Origin: Scatomorpha pullicola
GTDB lineage: Bacteria > Bacillota > Clostridia > Oscillospirales > Oscillospiraceae
DNA length: 6,382 bases
Reading direction: 5' to 3'
NCBI GenBank assembly: GCA_018716545.1
Contig: DVJU01000060.1
Coordinates: 1 to 6,382 of the forward strand
In this document: piece by piece, positions 1-5,614 of the stretch
How the letters are laid out: each line of letters begins with the position of its first letter
How positions within the stretch are numbered: position 1 is the stretch's first letter
The notes under the pieces: generated by a model
What the model was told of the DNA's origin: nothing
The model's database searches: none
Seen by the model: only the letters and a program-made list of their open reading frames with translations
Position numbers and translations under genes: made by a program

Positions 1-38
1 AGATTAAACCACCCAAAGCGGCTTTCCTTTCGGGGTCT

Positions 39-156
39 GGGGGGCTTTCTTTGGCCAAGACCAAAGAAAGCCTCCCAGGAGGGGTTCCGCAACCCTCCGG
101 GTTGCTCCACCCGGGGGCGTGGCCGCCCCCCGCACCCCCCGTGGGTGGGTACCCAC
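39..156. repeat. GC-rich multi-hairpin block upstream of miaB
   Basis: Several inverted repeats follow one another. The largest pairs 39-54 with 61-76: 16 base pairs with one G-T pair, around the 6-base loop CCAAGA. Next come an imperfect stem 78-86/91-98 with one bulged G, CCGGGT/ACCCGG at 97-102/109-114, GGGGGCG/CGCCCCC at 113-119/124-130, and GTGGGT/ACCCAC at 141-146/151-156. A run of eight A follows at 157-164. No stem has a downstream T run on the plus strand, so a simple terminator for an upstream gene is not supported. No clear promoter is visible between the block and miaB. It resembles a dispersed intergenic repeat; that label is inference and only one copy is in the window. Confidence 0.6.
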
Positions 157-175
157 AAAAAAAATCTACAACATC

Positions 176-180
176 GAGGT
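176..180 (+). promoter_or_regulatory. Ribosome binding site deciding the miaB TTG start
   Basis: GAGGT lies 7 bases before an in-frame TTG at 188-190. The upstream ATG at 119 sits inside the hairpin block and has no comparable Shine-Dalgarno. This supports the TTG as the true start. Confidence 0.65.
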
Positions 181-187
181 ATTCATC

Positions 188-1606
188 TTGTACAAACGAG
201 TCGAGATACCCCAGGCCGAGCTTGAGCGGCAGAGGGAGATATGTTTTGAGATGCGCGAGCGCATAGAGGCCTCGGGGCGGAGGCCGCTGGCGCTGGTGGA
301 CACCTACGGCTGCCAGCAGAACGAGGCGGACAGCGAGGAGATACGCGGCTACATCGAGCTGATGGGCTACGGCTTCACCGACAGCGAGAGCGAGGCCGAC
401 CTCATCGTCGTGAACACCTGCGCCATCCGCGAGCACGCGGAGATGCGCGTGCTGGGCAACGTCGGCGCGCTTGTCCACGCCAAGGCGAAGAACCCAAACC
501 TGCTGGTCGCGGTCTGCGGCTGCATGGTCCAGCAGCCGCACATGGCCGAAAAGCTGAAAAAGAGCTTCCGCGTGGTCGACCTGGTGTTCGGCCCGCACGA
601 GCTTTGGCGCTTCCCCGAGCTTTATAAGCGCGCGAGGGACACCGGCAAGCGCGTGTTCGACGCCCCTCCGAGCGAGGGCGTGGTAGCGGAGGGGCTGCCC
701 GTGCGCCGCTCCGGGAACGTGAAGGCCTGGCTGAGCATCATGTACGGCTGCAACAACTTCTGCACCTACTGCGTCGTGCCCTATGTGCGCGGACGCGAGC
801 GCTCGCGCCGCTTTGACGACGTGGTCGCCGAGGCGCGGCAGCTGGTCGCCGCCGGGTACAAGGACATCACGCTGCTGGGTCAGAACGTCAACAGCTATGG
901 CAAAGATCTCGGCGAAGGCCGCGACTTCGCCGACCTGATACGCGCCATAAACGACATCCCCGGCGACTTCCTCATACGCTTCATGACCAGCCACCCGCGC
1001 GACGCGACGGAAAAGCTGTTCCGCACTATGGCGGAGTGCGAGAAGTGCGCCAAGCACATACACCTCCCGGTGCAGAGCGGCTCCAGCCGCGTCCTGCACG
1101 AGATGAACCGCCACTACGACCGCGAGAAGTACCTCGACGAGGTGCGCATGGCCCGCGAGCTGATGCCCGGCCTGGTGCTGACCACCGACATCATCGTAGG
1201 CTTCCCGGGCGAGACGGAGGCGGACTTTGAGGAGACGATGAGCCTCATAGAGGAAGTGCGCTACGACGCGATGTTCACCTTCATCTTCTCCCCGCGCGAG
1301 GGGACGAAGGCCGCGTCCATGCCCGACCCCGTCAGCCGTGAGGAGAAGCAGCGCCGGTTCGACCGGCTGGTCGAGCGCGCAAACGAGATCTCCGCCGAGA
1401 AGCACCGCGCCTATATAGGCACGCGCCAGCGCGTGCTGGTGGACGGCACGACGGGCAGGAGCCCCTACAACCTCTCGGCGCGCACCAACGGCGGACGATT
1501 GGTGCACATGTCCGGCGACGAGTCGCTCGCCGGGAAGTTCATCTATGCGGACATAGTTGACGGCAACACCTGGGCGCTGTACGGCGTCCCGGTCCTCGAC
1601 GAATAG
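188..1606 (+). CDS. miaB: tRNA-2-methylthio-N6-isopentenyladenosine37 methylthiotransferase MiaB
   Basis: This is a radical-SAM methylthiotransferase. MiaB enzymes add a methylthio group to i6A37 in tRNAs reading U-starting codons, using S-adenosylmethionine and two [4Fe-4S] clusters, in the cytoplasm. Counting from the TTG (472 residues, a usual MiaB length), the N-terminal domain supplies the auxiliary-cluster cysteines C42 (DTYGCQQNEAD), C78 (VVNTCAIREH) and C112 (VCGCMVQ). The radical-SAM motif CNNFCTYC gives C188, C192 and C195. LLGQNVNSYG at 229-238 is typical of MiaB rather than RimO or MtaB, and a TRAM RNA-binding domain occupies about 410-471. All key cysteines are present. The same frame stays open back to an ATG at 119, but those 23 extra residues are translated hairpin sequence (proline/arginine-rich, then PTKK) and look spurious. 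The stop codon overlaps the mutS ribosome binding site, so the two genes are almost certainly co-transcribed. Confidence 0.95.
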   Translation: MYKRVEIPQAELERQREICFEMRERIEASGRRPLALVDTYGCQQNEADSEEIRGYIELMGYGFTDSESEADLIVVNTCAIREHAEMRVLGNVGALVHAKAKNPNLLVAVCGCMVQQPHMAEKLKKSFRVVDLVFGPHELWRFPELYKRARDTGKRVFDAPPSEGVVAEGLPVRRSGNVKAWLSIMYGCNNFCTYCVVPYVRGRERSRRFDDVVAEARQLVAAGYKDITLLGQNVNSYGKDLGEGRDFADLIRAINDIPGDFLIRFMTSHPRDATEKLFRTMAECEKCAKHIHLPVQSGSSRVLHEMNRHYDREKYLDEVRMARELMPGLVLTTDIIVGFPGETEADFEETMSLIEEVRYDAMFTFIFSPREGTKAASMPDPVSREEKQRRFDRLVERANEISAEKHRAYIGTRQRVLVDGTTGRSPYNLSARTNGGRLVHMSGDESLAGKFIYADIVDGNTWALYGVPVLDE

Positions 1607-1610
1607 GAGG
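1605..1610 (+). promoter_or_regulatory. Ribosome binding site of mutS
   Basis: A perfect AGGAGG lies 5 bases before the ATG at 1616. Its first two bases are the last two of the miaB TAG stop. It fixes the mutS start even though that start gives a longer N-terminus than many MutS proteins, and it implies linked translation of the two genes. Confidence 0.85.
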
Positions 1611-1615
1611 CGCGA

Positions 1616-4285
1616 ATGTCGGAAAGAACGGACAAGGCCGCCGCCCTCGCCGGGCAGAGCGTGCCCCTGGCGGAGCGGGACGAGGCCTCGCTGACCCCGC
1701 TGCAAAAGCAATACTACGAAATAAAAAGCCAGCACAGCCAGTACCTGCTGTTCTTCCGCCTGGGTGATTTCTACGAGCTTTTTGACGAGGACGCCGTGCT
1801 GGCCTCGCGCGAGCTGGACCTCGCACTGACCACGCGCGACCGCGGCAAGCCCGCGGACGAGCAGATGCCCATGTGCGGCGTGCCCTACCACGCCGCGGAC
1901 ACCTACATCAGCCGCCTGCTGCAAAAGGGCTACAAGATAGCCATCTGCGAGCAGCTGGAAGACCCCGCCACGGCCAAGGGTCTGGTCAAGCGCGACGTCG
2001 TGCGCATAATAACCCCCGGCACGGTCGCGGACGGGTACATGCTCGACAGCAGCCGCTCCAACTACGTGTGCGCGCTCTACGCCGGCAAGGACGCCGGCGC
2101 GGTCGCGTTCTGCGACGTCACCACGGGCGAGTTCTTCACGGCGGAGTGCGCGGCGCCCGTGATACCGCATCTGCTCAACGAGCTGAGCTCCTTCGCCCCC
2201 AGCGAGGCGGTGCTGAGCGCGGGGGCGGCGGAGAACCGCCAGCTGACGGATTTCCTCGCCCGACGCCTGAACTGCTCGCTGGAAAAGCGCGACGAGACCT
2301 TTGACTTTGAGACCTGCGAAAGGCTGGTGTGCAGGCAGTTCCGGCTCGCCGGCCTGGAGTCTGCGGGGCTGGACAGGCTCACCGCGGCGGTGCGCGCCGC
2401 CGGCGCGCTGCTGGCCTACATCGCCGAGACGCAGAAGTGCGACCTCTCGCACATCAACACCGTGGAGCTGCTGGACGGCCGCCGGTACATGGAGCTGGAC
2501 TGGTCCACCCGCCGCAGCCTGGAGCTGACCGCGAACCTGCGCACCGGCGAAAAGCGCGGCAGCCTGCTGTGGGTGCTCGACCGCACGCGGACGCCGATGG
2601 GCGCGCGCTTGCTGCGCTCCTGGGTGGAGATGCCGCTGCTGCACCCCACCGCGATACAGCGCCGGCTGAGCGCGGTGTCCGAGCTGGTGGACGACAATAT
2701 GCGCAGGCAGGAGCTGATGGCCGCGCTGGGCGGCATCGGCGACTTGCAGCGCCTGGTGTCGCGCACCGTGTACAAGACGGCCAACGGCCGCGACCTGCTG
2801 GCTCTGGCCAACAGCTGCGAGAGCCTGCCCCGTATCAAGGAGCTGCTGTCCGGCTCGCACAGCGCCATGCTCGCCGAGCTGGCGGCTCTCGACACCCTCG
2901 ACGACATCCGCGACGAGGTGCTGCGCACCATCCAGCCCGACGCGCCCTTCTCCATCAGCGAGGGCGGGATGATCTGCCCCGGCTACTCCGAGGAGCTGGA
3001 CCGCCTGCGCGACGTGCGCGACAACGCCGCCTCCCTGATAAAGCAGATGGAGCGCAGCGAGCAGGAGCGCACGGGCATCAAAAAGCTGAAGATAGGCTAC
3101 AACCGCGTCTTCGGCTACTACATCGACGTGCCCGCCTCCGCCCAGGGCTCCGCCCTGCCGGACGAGTACATCCGCAAGCAGACCCTCGCCAACCACGAGC
3201 GGTACTTCACCGCGGAGCTGAAAGCCCTCGAGGCCGAGATATCCAACGCCCGCGAGAGCGTGAACAGCATCGAAAACTCCATCTTCTGCGCTCTGCGCGG
3301 CGCCATCGCCGCAAAGGTGGACCGCGTGCAGGCCACGGCCGAGGCCATAGCGCGCCTGGACGCAGTCTGCTCCCTGGCTGAGACCGCCGTGCGCAACGGC
3401 TATGTCCGCCCCGAGGTGGACGACTCCGGCGTCATAGAGATACACGCCGGGCGGCACCCGGTCGTCGAGCAGATGCGCAAGGACACCCTGTTCGTGCCCA
3501 ACGACACCTACCTTAACCTGAGCAGCGACCGCCTGGCCATCATCACCGGTCCCAACATGGCGGGCAAGAGCACATACATGCGTCAGACCGCGCTGATAGC
3601 GCTCATGGCGCAGATAGGCTCCTTCGTCCCGGCCAGGGCGGCGAGCATCGGCGTGGTCGACCGCGTCTTTACGCGCATCGGCGCCAGCGACGACCTCAGC
3701 AGCGGCCAGAGCACCTTCATGGTCGAGATGACGGAGGTCGCCGACATACTCAAAAACGCCACGCGGCGCAGCCTCATCCTCCTAGACGAGATAGGCCGCG
3801 GCACCTCTACATACGACGGCATGGCCATCGCCCGCGCGGTGCTGGAATACTGCGCCGACACCAGGCGGCTGGGCGCCAAGACCCTGCTGTCCACGCACTA
3901 CCACGAGCTCACCGCGCTTGAAGGCCAGATCGACGGCGTGAAGAACTACTCCATCACCGCGCGCAAGCAGGGCGGTGGAGTCATCTTCCTGCGCAAGATA
4001 GTCCCCGGCGCGGCCGACGAGAGCTACGGCGTGGAGGTCGCCAAGCTGGCCGGCGTGCCCGACAGCGTGGTGAACCGCGCCCGGGTCTGCCTGGACGAGC
4101 TGAACCGCGCCGCCGCGCGTCCCGCCGCCGAAAAGGCCGCAGAGCCGGACGACGGCCAGCTCAGCTTCGGCCAGAGCGCCGCGGACGAGGTGCTCGACGC
4201 GCTGCGCTCCGCCAGGCTCGACACGCTCTCGCCCATAGAGGCGATGAATCTGCTCTACGAACTCCAGAGAAAGTTGGCTCCTTAA
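1616..4285 (+). CDS. mutS: DNA mismatch repair protein MutS
   Basis: MutS binds base mismatches and small loops after replication and, using ATP, recruits MutL to start repair. The 889-residue protein is full length for bacterial MutS1 (about 850-890). Domain I begins near residue 27 with LTPLQKQYYEIK. It carries the mismatch-reading Phe-x-Glu in GDFYELF (F52, E54) and the conserved MPMCGVPYH. The connector, lever and clamp domains follow. The C-terminal ATPase has Walker A GPNMAGKS at 645-652, Walker B LILLDE ending D724-E725, then GRGTS, and STHYHELT with H761. QLSF at 848-851 sits where the sliding-clamp-binding QLSLF motif is found in relatives, and the tail SPIEAMNLLYELQRKL is the usual C-terminal helical region. 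These features separate it from MutS2, which has an Smr domain and no mismatch-reading domain. The roughly 26 residues before domain I are a lineage-specific extension. No frameshift or missing catalytic residue is seen. The usual partner gene mutL does not follow. Confidence 0.97.
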   Translation: MSERTDKAAALAGQSVPLAERDEASLTPLQKQYYEIKSQHSQYLLFFRLGDFYELFDEDAVLASRELDLALTTRDRGKPADEQMPMCGVPYHAADTYISRLLQKGYKIAICEQLEDPATAKGLVKRDVVRIITPGTVADGYMLDSSRSNYVCALYAGKDAGAVAFCDVTTGEFFTAECAAPVIPHLLNELSSFAPSEAVLSAGAAENRQLTDFLARRLNCSLEKRDETFDFETCERLVCRQFRLAGLESAGLDRLTAAVRAAGALLAYIAETQKCDLSHINTVELLDGRRYMELDWSTRRSLELTANLRTGEKRGSLLWVLDRTRTPMGARLLRSWVEMPLLHPTAIQRRLSAVSELVDDNMRRQELMAALGGIGDLQRLVSRTVYKTANGRDLLALANSCESLPRIKELLSGSHSAMLAELAALDTLDDIRDEVLRTIQPDAPFSISEGGMICPGYSEELDRLRDVRDNAASLIKQMERSEQERTGIKKLKIGYNRVFGYYIDVPASAQGSALPDEYIRKQTLANHERYFTAELKALEAEISNARESVNSIENSIFCALRGAIAAKVDRVQATAEAIARLDAVCSLAETAVRNGYVRPEVDDSGVIEIHAGRHPVVEQMRKDTLFVPNDTYLNLSSDRLAIITGPNMAGKSTYMRQTALIALMAQIGSFVPARAASIGVVDRVFTRIGASDDLSSGQSTFMVEMTEVADILKNATRRSLILLDEIGRGTSTYDGMAIARAVLEYCADTRRLGAKTLLSTHYHELTALEGQIDGVKNYSITARKQGGGVIFLRKIVPGAADESYGVEVAKLAGVPDSVVNRARVCLDELNRAAARPAAEKAAEPDDGQLSFGQSAADEVLDALRSARLDTLSPIEAMNLLYELQRKLAP

Positions 4286-4992
4286 TGAATCAGACCCCCC
4301 TTACCCCCCGCAACGACACCTTCCGCGACCTCATGCGCCCGGCTGAGCGCATAGCCGCGCTTATCTACCTGCCCATACACATAGTCGCGCTCCCGATGGT
4401 GCTGCCGTACCTTGCGTACCTCTCGCCGCAGCTGAGCGCGGTGGACATCAACCTGATATACTACCTCACCGGCTTCGCCTACATGCTGATACTCTGCTGG
4501 CGCTTCCTGCACGCGAGCTTTAATGCGGCGCTGGACGCCATCGGCCGCTTCCTGATGGCCATACTCACGGCGTATCTGCTGGAGCTGGCGCTGAGCATGA
4601 TACTCAGCTCGCTGCTGGTCGCCTTCGGCGGAGCGGACATATACTCCCCGAACAACGAGACCATAACCCAGATGGCTCCCGAGGGCTACAACAAGCTGAT
4701 AGCCATGACCGTGTTCATGGCGCCGATAGTGGAGGAGATACTCTTTCGCGGCCTGATCTTCGGCTCGCTCAGGCGCAGGAACCGCCTGGCGGCGTGGATA
4801 GTCAGCGTGGCCATATTCTCGCTCTACCACATATGGCAGTACGCGATAGACGACCCCATCTACCTCATCTCCGCCGTGCTGTACATCCCGGGCTCCATCT
4901 CGCTCAACTGGTGCTACGAGCGCTCGGGCAGCATCTGGGCGCCGATACTCTACCACATGCTGACCAACGCCATAGGGATGGGCGCAATATAG
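4285..4992 (+). CDS. CPBP-family (CAAX/Rce1-like) intramembrane metalloprotease
   Basis: This 235-residue membrane protein has all three CPBP/ABI family motifs: EEILFR (E150, E151, R155), FSLYH (F178, H182) and HMLTN (H224, N228). In the family these residues form an intramembrane, probably metal-dependent, peptidase site. Hydrophobic stretches at about 24-48, 57-76, 86-114, 138-160, 169-182, 190-206 and 217-233 fit six to eight membrane segments; there is no cleavable signal peptide. Bacterial members include bacteriocin-immunity and maturation proteins as well as many of unknown role, and the substrate cannot be told here. The ATG overlaps the mutS TAA stop by one base (TAATG). Only a weak AGAGAAAG lies upstream, 11 bases before the ATG, so translation probably depends on reinitiation after mutS. 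No peptide, bacteriocin or transporter gene is adjacent, so an immunity role has no local support. It is the last gene before a strong terminator. Confidence 0.9.
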   Translation: MNQTPLTPRNDTFRDLMRPAERIAALIYLPIHIVALPMVLPYLAYLSPQLSAVDINLIYYLTGFAYMLILCWRFLHASFNAALDAIGRFLMAILTAYLLELALSMILSSLLVAFGGADIYSPNNETITQMAPEGYNKLIAMTVFMAPIVEEILFRGLIFGSLRRRNRLAAWIVSVAIFSLYHIWQYAIDDPIYLISAVLYIPGSISLNWCYERSGSIWAPILYHMLTNAIGMGAI

Positions 4993-4996
4993 CACT

Positions 4997-5037
4997 TCAA
5001 ACGAAAAGGCCGCCCTATGGGCGGCCTTTTCGTTTGA
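4997..5037 (+). terminator. Rho-independent terminator of the miaB-mutS-protease cluster
   Basis: A perfect 19-bp inverted repeat (4997-5015 and 5019-5037) encloses a 3-base TAT loop, beginning 4 bases after the protease stop codon. The GC-rich core GGCCGCCC/GGGCGGCC is flanked by AAAA on the left and TTTT on the right, so it could stop transcription from either side. The T tract lies inside the extended stem. Confidence 0.9.
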
Positions 5038-5050
5038 GGGGGAAATTGTT

Positions 5051-5087
5051 AATCCCGCCCGACGTACACGCCGCCGGGCGGGATTTT
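5051..5087 (+). terminator. Second terminator-like hairpin in tandem
   Basis: AATCCCGCCCG (5051-5061) pairs perfectly over 11 bp with CGGGCGGGATT (5075-5085) around a 13-base loop, and the stem runs into TTTT (5084-5087) then ATT. It lies 13 bases after the first terminator and probably acts as a backup stop. The loop is larger than usual for a strong terminator, which lowers confidence. Confidence 0.6.
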
Positions 5088-5217
5088 ATTGGAATTGTTC
5101 GCGCTGCGCGCGAATTCTGCCGAAGGCTTTTTATTTTTGGTGCTATTCCGGCGTTTCGGGCATAGCCCGCTTGCGGGGGTCGCGGGCATGCAATTCGCAG
5201 CAAACGCAGAGATTTAG

Positions 5218-5353
5218 GTGCGCTGTGCGCCGGGGAGTTGAGTGGGTGCGTTGGTTGTAGCGCGCGGGCTCGCGGCGGATGCCGCATCGCGACGGACGTG
5301 CGCTGTGCGCCTTAGACGGAACGGGCGGGGCTCGCGGCTGAAGCCGCATCGCG
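5218..5353. repeat. Two-copy interleaved direct repeat
   Basis: The 14-mer GTGCGCTGTGCGCC occurs exactly at 5218-5231 and 5298-5311. A 26-base unit occurs at 5266-5291 and 5328-5353, matching at 24 of 26 positions. Both differences fall in the 4-base loop of a GCGGC/GCCGC hairpin (GGAT in copy one, TGAA in copy two), so the stem is kept while the loop varies. The order is 14-mer then 26-mer in both halves, but the gaps between them differ (34 and 16 bases). That suggests an old duplication with an insertion or deletion, not a fresh tandem copy. Confidence 0.75.
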
Positions 5354-5498
5354 TTGGGACGTTGCTGGGGGTGCGTTGCCTGCCTCTCTTTTCCCTTTGA
5401 ACAACAACGTTTTTGCGCCCCCGCAAAAACACTTGATGCACCTTGAGTGCATCAAGCGGGCGTACGACGTCCGAACGCGCGCAGCACACGTCCGTCGC
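5289..5498. repeat. Inverted repeat bracketing about 166 bases
   Basis: Bases 5289-5310 and 5477-5498 are reverse complements at 20 of 22 positions; the innermost conserved core is GCGACGGACGTG on the left arm. The left arm overlaps the second copy of the GTGCGCTGTGCGCC repeat. The enclosed segment contains the second 26-base repeat copy and two perfect hairpins, and encodes nothing recognisable. The arrangement is reminiscent of a small non-coding mobile element or a large folded transcript, but no target-site duplication was found by eye. Confidence 0.6.
5409..5456. repeat. Two perfect hairpins side by side
   Basis: GTTTTTGCG (5409-5417) pairs with CGCAAAAAC (5422-5430) around CCCC, and one base later CTTGATGCAC (5432-5441) pairs with GTGCATCAAG (5447-5456) around CTTGA. 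Stems are 9 and 10 bp with no mismatch. Neither is followed by a T run in a position that makes a standard terminator on either strand. Their role is unknown. Confidence 0.75.
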
Positions 5499-5537
5499 TA
5501 CACGCGGCGACGCGCGATGCGCGCATCAAGCGGGCGT
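5449..5537. repeat. Direct repeat of GCATCAAGCGGGCGT
   Basis: The 15-mer GCATCAAGCGGGCGT occurs exactly at 5449-5463 and 5523-5537, 74 bases apart. The first copy includes part of the right arm of the 5432-5456 hairpin. Only two copies are present, so this is not a CRISPR array. Confidence 0.75.
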
Positions 5538-5571
5538 GCAACCCACGACCAACCGCGGAAACGCCCGTCGC

Positions 5572-5605
5572 AAAAAGGGGAGCCGCAGCTTGCAGCTGCG
5601 GCTCC
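5572..5605 (-). terminator. Rho-independent terminator of clpB
   Basis: A perfect 12-bp stem (5579-5590 with 5594-5605; GGAGCCGCAGCT against its complement) has a 3-base loop. Read on the minus strand it starts 9 bases after the clpB stop codon and is followed by CC and then five T (5576-5572). That is the correct orientation to end the leftward clpB transcript. Confidence 0.88.
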
Positions 5606-5614
5606 TTACATTAT

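Larger units (their letters stand above)
5088..5578. other. Gene-free, repeat-rich gap between convergent transcripts
   Basis: I find no credible gene in these roughly 490 bases. Open frames here are short, run through repeats, have arginine/proline/alanine-rich translations and lack ribosome binding sites. The left part holds hairpins at 5098-5114 (TTCGCGC/GCGCGAA, loop TGC) and 5160-5191 (GCAT-A-GCCCGC pairing with GCGGGCATGC, one bulged A). The middle and right parts hold the direct and inverted repeats listed separately. No tRNA or rRNA, and no CRISPR spacing, is recognisable. The stretch is a convergent intergenic spacer, possibly seeded with a dispersed repeat family. Confidence 0.7.

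Noticed and set aside
51..266. Open frame of 71 codons overlapping the hairpin block and the miaB start
   Set aside because: Proline/glycine-rich translation of repeat sequence, in a different frame from miaB, with no ribosome binding site; half of it lies over the MiaB coding region.
2329..3381. 350-codon open frame inside mutS on the same strand
   Set aside because: Arginine/alanine/proline/glycine-rich translation typical of a shifted frame in GC-rich DNA, wholly inside the well-conserved MutS.
4285..4992. CPBP gene as part of a bacteriocin or peptide-signalling immunity system
   Set aside because: No small precursor peptide, transporter or two-component genes are in the window; the neighbours are housekeeping genes.
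4282..4995. Long antisense open frame (237 codons) almost exactly mirroring the CPBP protease gene
   Set aside because: The sense frame has all three family motifs and hydrophobic segments. The antisense product is charged, rich in R/V/Y/H, lacks a ribosome binding site and would begin almost inside the terminator; this is a known by-product of GC-rich codon use.
5015..5489. Several overlapping minus-strand open frames in the intergenic gap
   Set aside because: Low-complexity R/P/A-rich translations running through repeats and terminators, mutually overlapping, without convincing starts.
5218..5537. Possible CRISPR array
   Set aside because: Repeats occur only twice each, are unevenly spaced and there are no cas genes nearby.
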